Made by a program: the position numbers and the translations under genes. Under the pieces are notes generated by a model. That model made no database searches. It had not been told where the DNA came from and was given only the letters and a program-made list of their open reading frames with translations. From Mycobacterium sp. (lineage in GTDB: Bacteria > Actinomycetota > Actinomycetes > Mycobacteriales > Mycobacteriaceae), in assembly GCA_018401645.1 (NCBI GenBank), contig JAGYKK010000005.1, positions 1 through 64,000 on the forward strand: DNA of 64,000 nucleotides, in the 5' to 3' direction. Position 1 is the stretch's first letter. Every line of letters begins with the position of its first letter. Positions 1-8,804 of the stretch are shown in pieces.

Positions 1-1393
1 TCATACCCGCCCACAGTGGTGCGGACAGCGAAGTGCCCCCGCCCACCAGTTCTTGTTGCTCGAACACGATCCGCATGCCGGTGAAGGGGTCGGCGACCGC
101 GGAGATATCCGGTGTCAGGCGCATTCCGGCGCCGCGGCCGGGATCCAGTGCCGCCTGCCAGTCGGGGCGTTCAAACAACGCGGACACTCCGCCGGCGGTG
201 CCCTGCGACAGCGGCGGGTCAAACCAGGCCTGCTCGGCCAGCCAGGCACCGGCCGCGTCGGTGGACACCGTGGTGCCGCCCACGTTGGTCATCTCGGGCA
301 TCGATGCGACCGCGTCCAATCCCACGTCGTCGGGACTCGGCGGTGACGACCACTCCTGTCCGCCTTTGCATTCCAGGCCGGCCAGGTCGCCGCTGGCGTC
401 GAAAGCCGTGGTTCCGTTGACCTGTGCCGCGGCCAGGGCCGCGCGGGCCGGTGCGAGATCAGCGGCGGTGATCAACTTGTCGCAGCCCCATCCGATCGAA
501 AAGCTCCACACTGCGCCGGGGTAATCCCGGTCAGCCTGCTCCATCATTGCGGCGATCTTCTCGTAGGAACCCGCGCCCTCCACCGTTCCCCTGGCGTTGA
601 CCAACACCTTGTCGGCATCGGGTGCGATGGCATGGATTGCCTGCAGGTCCATCGTGGCCTCGCCCCGACGGGCCGGAGGCTGTCCGCCCACGACCTCCGG
701 GGTGAACTTCGGCAGATTGAAGGTCGTCGCGAAAAGGTCGAGATCAGCCTGATCGAATCCGTCGAAAGCGAACACGATCACCGTGACACCCTTGCCGGAG
801 TAGCCGGCGTCGCGCAGCGGCTGGATGTTGTAGGTGCGCAGTACCTCATCCGGCGTCAGGCCAACCTGTGCGAGATCCTGGTCCGGTGCCTCGGTCGGAA
901 ATACCCAACGGTTGGCCTCACGGTGCGGTGTGTAGCCGAGGATGCGGCCTAGTTCGGCCACCTCGGCCCGCAGCACGGCCGGCACCACGGGTTGCTGCGG
1001 GGATGCGTAAAAAATTTGACCGCCCCGACCGCGGTAGTCGTTGACAGCGACGCCGAACGCCTCCGCTACGGCGGGCGCAGGACCGTCGACGATCGCCCAG
1101 TTGTCGTCGGCGCGCCAGCGGACCTCCAATCCGCGGCTGCGCGCCCACCCGATCAGCTCATCAGGCTGATGGGACCCACGCAAGGCGGCGGTCAGTTGCA
1201 CGTACTCGTCGTGCGCCGGGCCGAGGTCCGTCGATGAGTCCAGCAGGGCGGCGTAGGGTCCCCCAATCCGGCCGACCGCGGTCGCCGGTTCCGACCCCCG
1301 CGCCAGCGCGAAGTAGGAGGCGACGGTGACCGCGACGAAAAGCATCACGGTCACCGTCCGCCACAACGACTTACGCTCCACCGCCTGCGGCAC
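1..1393 (-). CDS. S53 family (sedolisin/kumamolisin-like) serine peptidase, partial at left edge
   Basis: The frame is open from a GTG at 1391-1393 to base 1 with no stop, so the C-terminus lies outside the window. An N-terminal membrane anchor or signal (TVTVMLFVAVTVASYFAL) is followed by a pro-domain and then the S53 catalytic domain. The EATMDLQ segment carries the Glu and Asp of the Ser-Glu-Asp triad, ASGDLAG carries the oxyanion Asp, and GGGTSLSAP carries the nucleophilic Ser. It is a close paralogue of the complete protein at 27139-28752. The start lies 25 bases after the stop of the lipoprotein gene, so it is probably the last gene of the pheA-led operon. Expected product: a secreted or membrane-tethered endopeptidase. 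An alternative GTG at 1380-1382 is possible. Substrate unknown. Confidence 0.85.
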   Translation of the reverse strand, partial: MPQAVERKSLWRTVTVMLFVAVTVASYFALARGSEPATAVGRIGGPYAALLDSSTDLGPAHDEYVQLTAALRGSHQPDELIGWARSRGLEVRWRADDNWAIVDGPAPAVAEAFGVAVNDYRGRGGQIFYASPQQPVVPAVLRAEVAELGRILGYTPHREANRWVFPTEAPDQDLAQVGLTPDEVLRTYNIQPLRDAGYSGKGVTVIVFAFDGFDQADLDLFATTFNLPKFTPEVVGGQPPARRGEATMDLQAIHAIAPDADKVLVNARGTVEGAGSYEKIAAMMEQADRDYPGAVWSFSIGWGCDKLITAADLAPARAALAAAQVNGTTAFDASGDLAGLECKGGQEWSSPPSPDDVGLDAVASMPEMTNVGGTTVSTDAAGAWLAEQAWFDPPLSQGTAGGVSALFERPDWQAALDPGRGAGMRLTPDISAVADPFTGMRIVFEQQELVGGGTSLSAPLWAGM

Positions 1394-1417
1394 CGCTACA
1401 CGCCGGGGACCGAGCGG

Positions 1418-1705
1418 TTAGTTCGCCGGTACGACCGGTATGACGCCGCCGGGATTTGGCCGCAGGCTCGGGGCACCCGGTGCCTTGACCGTTGGGGAGA
1501 AGGAGTTGGTTGGGCCGGGACGAACGGCCTTCTCGGTCGGGGCCGGGGCGTTCGTGGGTGTGGCGGGCGCGCTGGAACCCGGCGACTTCGAAGGCTCGGC
1601 CGGCTTCTCCTTCTCGGTGCTGCACGACGCGAGTGCACCCATCCCGACGACAGCGACCGCACCGGTGACCAAGGCAATCCGTCTAGTCAAACGTGTTGAG
1701 AACAT
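1418..1705 (-). CDS. Small Pro-rich lipoprotein
   Basis: A 95-residue protein. Basic residues (RLTRR) precede a hydrophobic stretch and a lipobox LASC, with Cys28 as the predicted lipidation site. The rest is low-complexity and rich in Pro, Ala, Ser and Thr, with no enzyme domain. It should be exported and anchored on the outer face of the plasma membrane. The frame remains open upstream, but ATG 1703-1705 places the signal peptide correctly and has a purine-rich stretch (AAAGTGGGA) upstream. It sits between the zinc-ribbon membrane protein and the S53 peptidase on the same strand. No specific function can be assigned; a partner or anchor for the downstream peptidase is only a guess from position. 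Confidence 0.75.
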   Translation of the reverse strand: MFSTRLTRRIALVTGAVAVVGMGALASCSTEKEKPAEPSKSPGSSAPATPTNAPAPTEKAVRPGPTNSFSPTVKAPGAPSLRPNPGGVIPVVPAN

Positions 1706-1755
1706 GTTGTTTTCCCACTTTCTGTACCCGATTGTTCGGGCTCTATGCAGTACAA

Positions 1756-3033
1756 CTATACGTCCGAGTCCGTTGTTCCATTTTCCCGCACCGGCGGAGA
1801 CTGCCTGCGTATCCGGCGTGAGGCACGCGATGACGCTCGGGCCGCCGCGCCGCAGGCCGGACAGAAGGCCATATCGGGCACCACTCTTTCGCAGTGCACG
1901 CATAGCAGCGGTTGTTCGGAGAACGGATCGGGCTCCTCGTGCAGCAATGCCAACTGAACGCAGACCCGAACCGCTATCAATGCTGCGGCGGTCATCAGCA
2001 GGTGCAGAACGAGTTGCGGCAACTTCGCCAACCGGACGGCATCTATCGCCCAGATCGCGGTGTAGATCACGGCGACGAGGCCGCTGAAAATCAGCAGCGC
2101 AGCGCGAACCTTTCCGGGGTGCTCGCCGGCACGATGCCCTGGCTTGAACCACAGCAGGATGCCGACCAGACCGCCGGTGGCAGCCGCTGTCAGCGGGACG
2201 GCGACGCCGTACAGCACGGACTCGACTAGCAACCGCATCGGACGTGCATTGTCGATCAACCCCGAAACAAACTGCGGCGCAAGGCGAGTTGTGGTCGAGG
2301 CCCAGGTGAACGCAAGGGCACCCAGTGCTCCGATCGTGAAACCATCCAACGATTCCCGCGGCGACCGCTGAGTCCGGACAATCAACAGCCGGATCACGAT
2401 GGCGGGAACAGCCATCAGGATCGCTCCGCCTATGGAGATGACCAGGCCAACTCCCAGCAGATTCTCGAGCACGAATCCCGCGGAAAGCGGAATGCCGTAG
2501 GCGCGAGCAAGCACGCCGCCGGTGGTGAGCACCCAGGCGATCCCGAGTCCACCACCCAGAACCGCAGTGGTCACCAGCGCATGACCGGGCAGATCCCGCA
2601 TCAGACCGGACTGCCACAGATAGAGCACGAAAAGTAGCGGAACACCCAGGGCGGCAATAACGATTAGGGGCCCGAGAATTCGAAGCAGGGCGCAGCCGAC
2701 CAGCCCGGCCAGCAACAACACCATGCCGATCCGGAAGGGAATACGAGAGGTCTGCGGCAGGTGTGGAAACAACGAACTCATGACCATCGGCGTGGCGACG
2801 TGTTCGCCGGGGGCGACCGCGAAGACCCGCGGCCGCAACAGATGCAACCGGTCTGCAGGCCGGTCGAGTTCAGCACCACAGCATCCGCAGAACACCCCGG
2901 CCGGAACCGGCCGGCCGCAACCCGCGCACACCCTCGCGGCCACCTCGCCGGGGGACGACTCTCCGGGGGACGACTCGCCTGGGGACTCGGCGTGGGAGGG
3001 TCCGCCGTCGCGGTGGCCTGCCACTCGTCTCAT
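1756..3033 (-). CDS. Polytopic membrane protein with zinc ribbons at both ends
   Basis: A 425-residue protein. The N-terminal cytosolic part has a zinc ribbon (CAGC at 36-39, then CGCC at 49-52), followed by a long membrane region of about eight helices. The C-terminus carries a second ribbon (CVHC...CPAC). The start ATG (3031-3033) overlaps the stop of the phosphatase gene as ATGA, which argues for this start rather than a longer frame and implies translational coupling. Ahead of the first ribbon lies a Ser-Pro-Gly-Glu repeat encoded by a 15-bp tandem repeat. The family looks like actinobacterial zinc-ribbon-containing integral membrane proteins of unknown role. No transporter or enzyme motif was seen. 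Confidence 0.75.
   Translation of the reverse strand: MRRVAGHRDGGPSHAESPGESSPGESSPGEVAARVCAGCGRPVPAGVFCGCCGAELDRPADRLHLLRPRVFAVAPGEHVATPMVMSSLFPHLPQTSRIPFRIGMVLLLAGLVGCALLRILGPLIVIAALGVPLLFVLYLWQSGLMRDLPGHALVTTAVLGGGLGIAWVLTTGGVLARAYGIPLSAGFVLENLLGVGLVISIGGAILMAVPAIVIRLLIVRTQRSPRESLDGFTIGALGALAFTWASTTTRLAPQFVSGLIDNARPMRLLVESVLYGVAVPLTAAATGGLVGILLWFKPGHRAGEHPGKVRAALLIFSGLVAVIYTAIWAIDAVRLAKLPQLVLHLLMTAAALIAVRVCVQLALLHEEPDPFSEQPLLCVHCERVVPDMAFCPACGAAARASSRASRRIRRQSPPVRENGTTDSDV
2945..2989. repeat. Three 15-bp tandem repeats inside the zinc-ribbon protein gene
   Basis: Three successive 15-base units of the form TCnCCGGGGGACGAC, the last one diverged, encode the SPGES-SPGES-SPGE stretch in the N-terminal tail of the membrane protein on the minus strand. 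The reading frame is kept, so copy-number changes would only lengthen or shorten a disordered linker. Confidence 0.8.
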
Positions 3034-3716
3034 CCCATCGGATCGACGGACCGCAACGCGTCCTCGACCGGATGCACATCGGGTTCGGGATAGAACGGCG
3101 GGGTCCTCGACCCCCACTGCACACAGCTCCAGCGGCCATCGGTCACCGGAAGCAAGACCAACGCTTCGGTATTGGCCAGGTGATGGTCAAGGACAAAGCT
3201 GCTCTGAACACCCGCCAGCGTCGCACCGACAAGCCGGATCGCCGCGCCGTGGCTGACCACGACGATGTCATTCGACCAGCCAGGGTCGTCAAGGTACCGC
3301 AGTCGCAGGTCGCCCAGCACCGGCAGATATCGGTCAAGAACATCGCGGCCACTCTCGCCGCCGGGCATGGCGACACCGAGTTCGCCCTCGCACCAGCGTT
3401 GATAGACGCTGGTGAACTCCGCGATGGCGGCATCATCGGTCCGATCCTCCAGATCACCCGCCTGCACCTCGTGGATTCCGTCAACTTCGCCAGTGCCCAT
3501 GGCGAATTCATCACCGATCTCATTCGCTGTCTGCGCCGCCCGGCGGGCAATCGAGTGCAGGAGGAGACCGGGTGGATGGGGTCGGGACCGGGCAAAGTCA
3601 CGAGCTTGTTCGCGGCCCAGTTCAGTCAACTCGGCACCCGGTGGCCTGGTATCGAGGCGACGTTCCAGGTTGGCGTGCGACTGCCCATGACGGACGAGAA
3701 TCAGTCGCCCGCTCAT
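3030..3716 (-). CDS. Histidine phosphatase superfamily protein (Rv3837c-like)
   Basis: A 228-residue member of the phosphoglycerate-mutase/acid-phosphatase fold. RHG (residues 9-11) supplies the phospho-accepting His and VVSHGAAI near residue 155 supplies the second catalytic His. The acidic residues after HEVQAGDLED fit the acid/base position. Its start overlaps the end of pheA by four bases (ATGA), and its own end overlaps the next gene the same way, so three genes are translationally coupled. In M. tuberculosis the gene next to pheA is annotated as a phosphoglycerate mutase (Rv3837c), but members of this subgroup usually act as phosphatases on small molecules. Substrate unknown. Confidence 0.88.
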   Translation of the reverse strand: MSGRLILVRHGQSHANLERRLDTRPPGAELTELGREQARDFARSRPHPPGLLLHSIARRAAQTANEIGDEFAMGTGEVDGIHEVQAGDLEDRTDDAAIAEFTSVYQRWCEGELGVAMPGGESGRDVLDRYLPVLGDLRLRYLDDPGWSNDIVVVSHGAAIRLVGATLAGVQSSFVLDHHLANTEALVLLPVTDGRWSCVQWGSRTPPFYPEPDVHPVEDALRSVDPMG

Positions 3717-4627
3717 AGCCCGCCGTCACGTAACCGGGTGAGCCACCGGTCCGCGTCATCGAGTTGCGGGGGTACGGCGCCGGCAGCGGCGCCGGTCGGC
3801 CACGAGCCCAGGTAGCGCACATCTGCGCAGCGCCGATACAGGGCCTTGAGAGCCTCGGCCACCGCGCTGTCGTCAATGTGGCCCACACAGTCGAGGAAGA
3901 AGACATAGGTGCCCAAGCCGGTACGCGTGGGTCTGGACTCGATACGGGTGAGATCGATGTCACGGATGCCGAACTCGTTCATCGCTGACACCAGGGCGCC
4001 GGGCGCACTGTCGATGCGAAGCACCACCGATGTGCGATCCGCGCCGGTGCGTCCGGGCGGCGGGCCGGGACGGCCCACGAGCACGAAGCGGGTGCGGGCG
4101 TTGGGTTCATCGACGACATCACCGGCCAGTTCCGACAACCCGTAGCGTTGCGCAGCCAGCGCAGTGCTGACCCCCGCGTCGGCCCGGCCGGCGACGACGT
4201 CAAGGGCAGCGGCCGCGTTGGAATTCGCCGGAACCACCGCGGCACCGGGAAGGTGCGCGGCCAGCCAGCGACGCACCTGGGCGGCGGCGACCGGGAACGC
4301 TGCCACGCTGTGCACCTGTTCGGGGACGACACCCGGCCGAACGACGATGCTGAAGGACACCTCAAGCGTCAATTCGGCGTAGATCTGCAGTGGCGGCCCG
4401 CCGGCCAGGCTGTCCAGCGTGGGCAGCACACTGCCCTCGATCGAGTTCTCGATCGGAACGCACGCGAATTCAGCGGCACCGGATCGGACGGCCTCCAATG
4501 TGGCAGGGGTACCAGCCGGTTCGGGCTGCAACTCGCCCGCGCTCGGCACCACTCCCGCGGCGGTCATCTTCAGCAGCGCCGCTTCGGTGAACGTCCCCTC
4601 GGGTCCGAGGTAAGCGATGCGGGGCAC
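3713..4627 (-). CDS. pheA: Prephenate dehydratase
   Basis: A 304-residue protein that converts prephenate to phenylpyruvate in phenylalanine synthesis. It begins with IAYLGPEGTF, the substrate-domain signature, and has the TRF motif (ARTRFVLVG near residue 180) needed for catalysis. The C-terminal ACT domain contains the ESRP element (LTRIESRPTRTGLGTY), the allosteric phenylalanine site. The length matches monofunctional mycobacterial PheA. It is the first gene of the leftward operon. The intergenic gap to the rightward CPBP gene is only about 75 bases and must hold both promoters. Confidence 0.96.
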   Translation of the reverse strand: MPRIAYLGPEGTFTEAALLKMTAAGVVPSAGELQPEPAGTPATLEAVRSGAAEFACVPIENSIEGSVLPTLDSLAGGPPLQIYAELTLEVSFSIVVRPGVVPEQVHSVAAFPVAAAQVRRWLAAHLPGAAVVPANSNAAAALDVVAGRADAGVSTALAAQRYGLSELAGDVVDEPNARTRFVLVGRPGPPPGRTGADRTSVVLRIDSAPGALVSAMNEFGIRDIDLTRIESRPTRTGLGTYVFFLDCVGHIDDSAVAEALKALYRRCADVRYLGSWPTGAAAGAVPPQLDDADRWLTRLRDGGL

Positions 4628-4701
4628 CCTCCAACAGTATCGTCTGATCCCGGGCCCGCGGGTCGCGAATCGGTGCCGGAGGAGGCGCTACCGTTGCATC
4701 G

Positions 4702-5463
4702 GTGAACGCCACCCACGGCGAGTTCCTGGCAGCCGATCGGCGGACCCTGCGTATCGAGGTCGGGGTCATGCTTGCCGTGACCTTCGGTGTCAGCGCGCTC
4801 GTGGCCGTTTTCCGACTCGCTGACGCGGTGCTCTCGGGACTTCCCGCCTACCGGGTGCGACTCAATACGAACCAGTCCCGGTTCGATCTGATCAACCTGG
4901 GCCTGAACCTGGTATCGGTCGGGCAGTTGATGGCGTGGGGAGCGTTGGCGCTCTACCTGCTGTGGCGAAGCGGCATCAGCCCGGCGGCTATCGGTCTGGG
5001 CCGGTTGCGCTGGCGTCCGGACATCCTGGGTGGGATCGGCCTTGCGGCGCTCATCGGCATTCCGGGACTGCTGTTCTATCTTGGGGCCCGCACGCTGGGC
5101 ATGAACGCCGAAGTGGAACCGGCGGCCCTGAGCAGCTCTTGGTGGCGGATTCCGGTCCTCGTCCTGGCGGCCTTCGCCAACGGCTTCGCCGAGGAGGTCG
5201 TCGTCGTGGGCTATCTGATCACCCGGCTCCGACAGTTGGGCATGACGCCATCGCAGGCGGTACTGACCTCCAGTGTTCTGCGTGGCGTCTATCACCTCTA
5301 CCAGGGCTTTGGCGCCGGACTCGGCAATGTGGTGATGGGACTGGTTTTCGGGTACGCCTGGTGCCGAACCGGTCGGCTGTGGCCGTTGGTGTTCGCACAC
5401 GGGATCATCAACACCGTGGCCTTCGTCGGGTACGTGCCTCGGGCACCTGGCTGGCTGCGATGA
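4702..5463 (+). CDS. CPBP family intramembrane metalloprotease
   Basis: A 253-residue integral membrane protein with six to eight hydrophobic segments and the Abi/CPBP motifs: a Glu pair in FAEEVVVVGYLITRL, HLYQGFG, and HGIINT near the C-terminus. These Glu and His residues bind the metal in Rce1-type proteases. The usual EExxxR is EEVVVV here, so the Arg is absent, although a similar form occurs in other actinobacterial members as far as recalled. The start is GTG 4702. The stop overlaps a candidate ATG (5460) of the LCP gene. In the tuberculosis complex this position near pheA is occupied by other genes. Confidence 0.85.
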   Translation: MNATHGEFLAADRRTLRIEVGVMLAVTFGVSALVAVFRLADAVLSGLPAYRVRLNTNQSRFDLINLGLNLVSVGQLMAWGALALYLLWRSGISPAAIGLGRLRWRPDILGGIGLAALIGIPGLLFYLGARTLGMNAEVEPAALSSSWWRIPVLVLAAFANGFAEEVVVVGYLITRLRQLGMTPSQAVLTSSVLRGVYHLYQGFGAGLGNVVMGLVFGYAWCRTGRLWPLVFAHGIINTVAFVGYVPRAPGWLR

Positions 5464-6852
5464 GCAGGACCAACCCGCGGGGACGGACCCGCCGACCGAT
5501 CGGATTCCGCGGCAGTCCAGACCGGTCACCGAGCCCGCACCGGTGATCCGGACGCGTCCGTCACGGCTCGTGCCATATCCCCGGGTTCCCGGGCCGCCAC
5601 CCACCCCACTGCGGTCTCCGCAGCCACCCACACCGCAACGCCGCGTGGTGCCATCGCCGCCGGAACGGCCAAGACCCCCGACCCCGAACACCACCACGGG
5701 CCACGCCCGACTTCACACTGCCGACCCCCACCACCAGTACGCGGGGCGGCCGGGTTGGCAGCGCGGCGCGGCCAAGCCGACATCGGGTGTCCAACCACCC
5801 CGGCGGCGCGGGCGCAAAGGCGGGAAAGGTCCGCACGGACCACCCCGCGCGCCCCAACAAAATCCAGTCGGACCGCAGCAAAGAAGAAAGCCCGTTGGGG
5901 GAGACGGATTGCGTTGAGCACCTTCATGATCGGGCTTGTCACGATCGCGGCAATCCTGACAACGGCGATCTGGACCGAGTCGGCACTGCGGCGGGTCGCC
6001 GTTTTCAGCGAATACCCCGATCGCCCGGCGGCGGGCAGCGGCACCAACTGGCTACCGGTCGGATCCGACAGCCGACGGATCTGACCCCGCAGCAGCAGAT
6101 CGAAACTGTCCACCGGCGGCGATATCGGCAACGGCCACACCGACACCATTCTTCTGGTGCATATTCCCCGGGTTGGTTCCGGCCAACCGGCGACCATGGT
6201 GTCGATCCCGCGGGACTCCTACGTCGACATTCCGGGCTACGGGACAGACAAGATCAACACCGCCTTCGCCCAGGGTGGCCCACCACTGCTGGCGCAGACG
6301 GTCGAGGAGAACACCGGCATTGCGCTCGACCACTACGTCGAGATCGGGTTCGGGGGGTTCGGCGGCATCGTCGACGCCCTCGGCGGCGTCGGAATGTGCC
6401 TACCCGAGCCCATCACGGACCCGCTCGCGGGCATCGACCTACCGGCCGGCTGCCAAAGTCTGGACGGGCGAAACGCGCTGGGCTACGTGCGAAGCCGGGC
6501 CACCCCGAGAGCAGATCTGGACCGGATGCGCCACCAACGCGGGTTCGTGTCGGCGATGCTGCACCGCGTGGCGAGTCCGGCCGTGTGGCTCAATCCCTGG
6601 CGGTGGTACACCGCCCCGCACGCGGCGGTGGCGGCACTGACGGTAGACCAGGACGCACATGTGTGGAACCTCGCCCGATTGGGATTTGCGTTACAGGACA
6701 TCGGCGCCGCGGTCACCGTTCCCATCGGCGAGTTCACCGACAACGATTCCGGTTCCGTCGTGATCTGGGACTCCGGGGCCGCCACAGCGCTGTTCGACGC
6801 CCTGCGAACCGATTCGCCGATACCCCAGGAGGTGCTCGACGCGCAGCCGTGA
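5460..6852 (+). CDS. LytR-CpsA-Psr (LCP) family protein, frame broken as sequenced
   Basis: LCP enzymes attach arabinogalactan or other glycopolymers to peptidoglycan. A Pro-rich basic cytosolic region and one transmembrane helix (about 5905-5980) precede the LCP domain. Diagnostic parts are SIPRDS, GTDKINTAFAQGGP, and the Arg cluster YVRSRA...DLDRMRHQR that holds the polyprenyl phosphate head group. The frame meets TGA at 6082-6084, just after GTNWLPVGSDS. Reading on with one base restored near 6072 and one removed near 6108 gives an uninterrupted TDLTPQQQIELSTGGDIGNGHTDT, exactly what the family shows there. The N-terminus is uncertain: ATG 5460 overlaps the upstream stop but its frame closes at 5546, so another indel is likely. 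GTG 5543 is an alternative. Confidence 0.8.
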
Positions 6853-6878
6853 GCAATCCAGATGCACCGGCCCGCCCC

Positions 6879-7706
6879 TCAGTCGGGGTCCGCGCCGTCG
6901 AACCCGTTCTGCAGCCAGGACTTGGTCCGGCCGGGGTGGTTCGTAGCGATCCAGCCCACTCCGATGTCTCGGCAGAATTCGACGTCCTCGTAGTGGTCGA
7001 CGGTCCAGCAGTACATCGCTCTGCCCTGCGCGGCCGCCCGGTCGACCAGATCGGGATGCTCGCGCAGGGTGGCGATCGACGGACCGACGGCCGTCGCCCC
7101 GACGGTCGTCGCCGCGCCGCCGCCGAGGTAGCGCGAGGTCTCGCCGAGTAGCACGGTGGGCAGCATCGGGGCCGCGCGGCGAATGCGCCACACCGCCGCA
7201 GCCGAGAACGACATTACGACGGCGCGAGACAGATCCGCCGAAGCCGGCGAGGCGATACCGTAGCGGTTCAACATCGCCAGCACTTTGCTCTCCACCAACG
7301 CGCCATAGCGCACCGGATGCTTGGTCTCGATGAAGACCTTTATCGGCCGGTTCCAATCCAAGACCAGTGCCAACAACTCGTCGAGGGTGAGAAGCCCGGT
7401 ATCGCCGACAGGGGCGCCGGGCCGGCGGCCGCCAGGCCCAACACCCCAATCGAATTGCTTCAGTTCGGCCAATGTCATGTCGCTGACCAGACCAGTCCCC
7501 GTTGAAGTGCGATCAACCCGCCGATCGTGGACGCACACCAGATGTCCATCAAGGGTAAGGCGCACATCGCACTCCACACCGTCGGCGCCCTCCCGAAGAG
7601 CGAGTTCGTACGCGGACAGGGTGTGTTCGGGTCGATCAGCCGAGGCACCGCGGTGGGCCACCACGAAAGGGCGGTGCTCCGCGCGCGCTGCGCCAGCCTG
7701 GGACAT
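6879..7706 (-). CDS. glpQ1: Glycerophosphodiester phosphodiesterase
   Basis: A 275-residue GDPD-family TIM barrel that hydrolyses glycerophosphodiesters to glycerol-3-phosphate and an alcohol. VAHRGAS near residue 18 and ECDVRLTLDGHLVCVHD (residues 44-60) contain the catalytic His pair and the metal-binding Glu and Asp. Further conserved pieces are KVFIETKHP and the C-terminal WIATNHPG. It corresponds by position to M. tuberculosis glpQ1 (Rv3842c) next to Rv3843c. No signal peptide is seen, so it should be cytosolic. The upstream DUF4328 gene ends three bases before it, suggesting co-transcription. bfrB, its neighbour in M. tuberculosis, is absent. Confidence 0.93.
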   Translation of the reverse strand: MSQAGAARAEHRPFVVAHRGASADRPEHTLSAYELALREGADGVECDVRLTLDGHLVCVHDRRVDRTSTGTGLVSDMTLAELKQFDWGVGPGGRRPGAPVGDTGLLTLDELLALVLDWNRPIKVFIETKHPVRYGALVESKVLAMLNRYGIASPASADLSRAVVMSFSAAAVWRIRRAAPMLPTVLLGETSRYLGGGAATTVGATAVGPSIATLREHPDLVDRAAAQGRAMYCWTVDHYEDVEFCRDIGVGWIATNHPGRTKSWLQNGFDGADPD

Positions 7707-7709
7707 GAA

Positions 7710-8804
7710 CTACGCCACCGGTTCCCGCTGCTCGGCTTGGAGGGCCGACTCGGGTTCGACGTCCATCGGGGAGTCATCTGGCGGGTCAGGTGACACTGGG
7801 CCGCCGTCGGGGTCCGACACTGGGCCGCCGGCGCGATCGGTGCTATCCAGATCGGCGGGCACCATCACCCAGCGGTGCATAGGTCGCTCTACCGGCCTGC
7901 GATCGAAACCATCGAAGAGTCGCCACAACAGGATCAGAACCGCCAATCCGGCGAGATAGGCGATGATCACGGTCACGGTGTTGTCGGCGATCCCCTGCGG
8001 GTCGGTGGCAGCACTGGTCCAGATCGCCCACGCCGAGATCGCGGTCGAGAAGGTCCAGGCGATCCACCACATCACGATCGGCCCGCGCAGGCGCGCCTGA
8101 GACTGCTCGGCCCGGGCCAACTCGAACAGGAACACCGGTGCCCAAACGAGATTCACGACCGGTGTCAGGCAGCCGGCCCACAACTCCCACTCCGATCGCG
8201 GATCGTCATGGCCGAGGAACCCGAATACGGCGGCGCGGCGGCCGATCAGCCACGAGGTCAACACCGCCGTTGTGACGATGACCGACACCATCGCCGCCAA
8301 GCTGACCAACACCCCCATCAATAAGATGCCGCCAGCCACCAGGGGCGGCAGGAGGGTCGTCCGATTGACGAGCAGGAGGAGATAGCGCGCTACATGTGCC
8401 AGGGCGGCCAGGGCGAACACTGCCGCCGCGGCCACCAGGGTGACCCGCACCGCGGCGGCCGACGCGTTCTTCCGCGGAGTCGTGTCGCCGCCCGCATCAG
8501 CGACCGGCCGGTCGGTGAGACCCCAGCGTGGAATGCTGCGGTAACTCGGCGTGGGCCCCAGCGGCCGACGGGTCGGCCCCGCGGCGGCGGCGGACCGGGC
8601 TCACGCCAGTTCTCGGCCCGCAGTGGTCCGCGGCTGCCGGGGTCGATCTCGGATGACCGCAGTGCCCGGGAGGCGACCGGCCGCGGGCGGTCCGATCGGC
8701 GCCGACGGCGGGAGCAACGCACTGTGGCAGCGCGGACACCACACCCGTTGGCTGTCGCGCACGTTCCACCGTGTCGCGCACCGGGAGCAGACCTGAATCA
8801 CCAT
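7710..8804 (-). CDS. Zinc-ribbon plus DUF4328-type membrane protein (Rv3843c-like), frame broken as sequenced
   Basis: The N-terminus from ATG 8802-8804 encodes a zinc ribbon (CSRC...CPRC). The C-terminal 246 residues form a membrane domain with about six helices and a WWxAW segment typical of DUF4328, then an acidic Pro-rich tail. The frame hits TGA at 8601-8603. Between about 8690 and 8580 the coding signal moves to another frame (ENWREPGPPPPRGR) and then returns to RRPLGPTPSYRSIPRWGL, which is the order expected for this family. This is a compensating pair of indels. The full span would give about 364 residues, close to the roughly 340 of the M. tuberculosis homologue. Function unknown. 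Confidence 0.75.

Noticed and set aside
4570-5697. Minus-strand ORF of 375 codons opposite the CPBP gene
   Set aside because: Low-complexity antisense shadow typical of GC-rich DNA; CPBP motifs and start fit the plus strand.
5787-7151. Long plus-strand ORF (454 codons) across the LCP gene
   Set aside because: Arg/Pro/His-rich shadow in another frame; the LCP motifs are in the overlapping frame.
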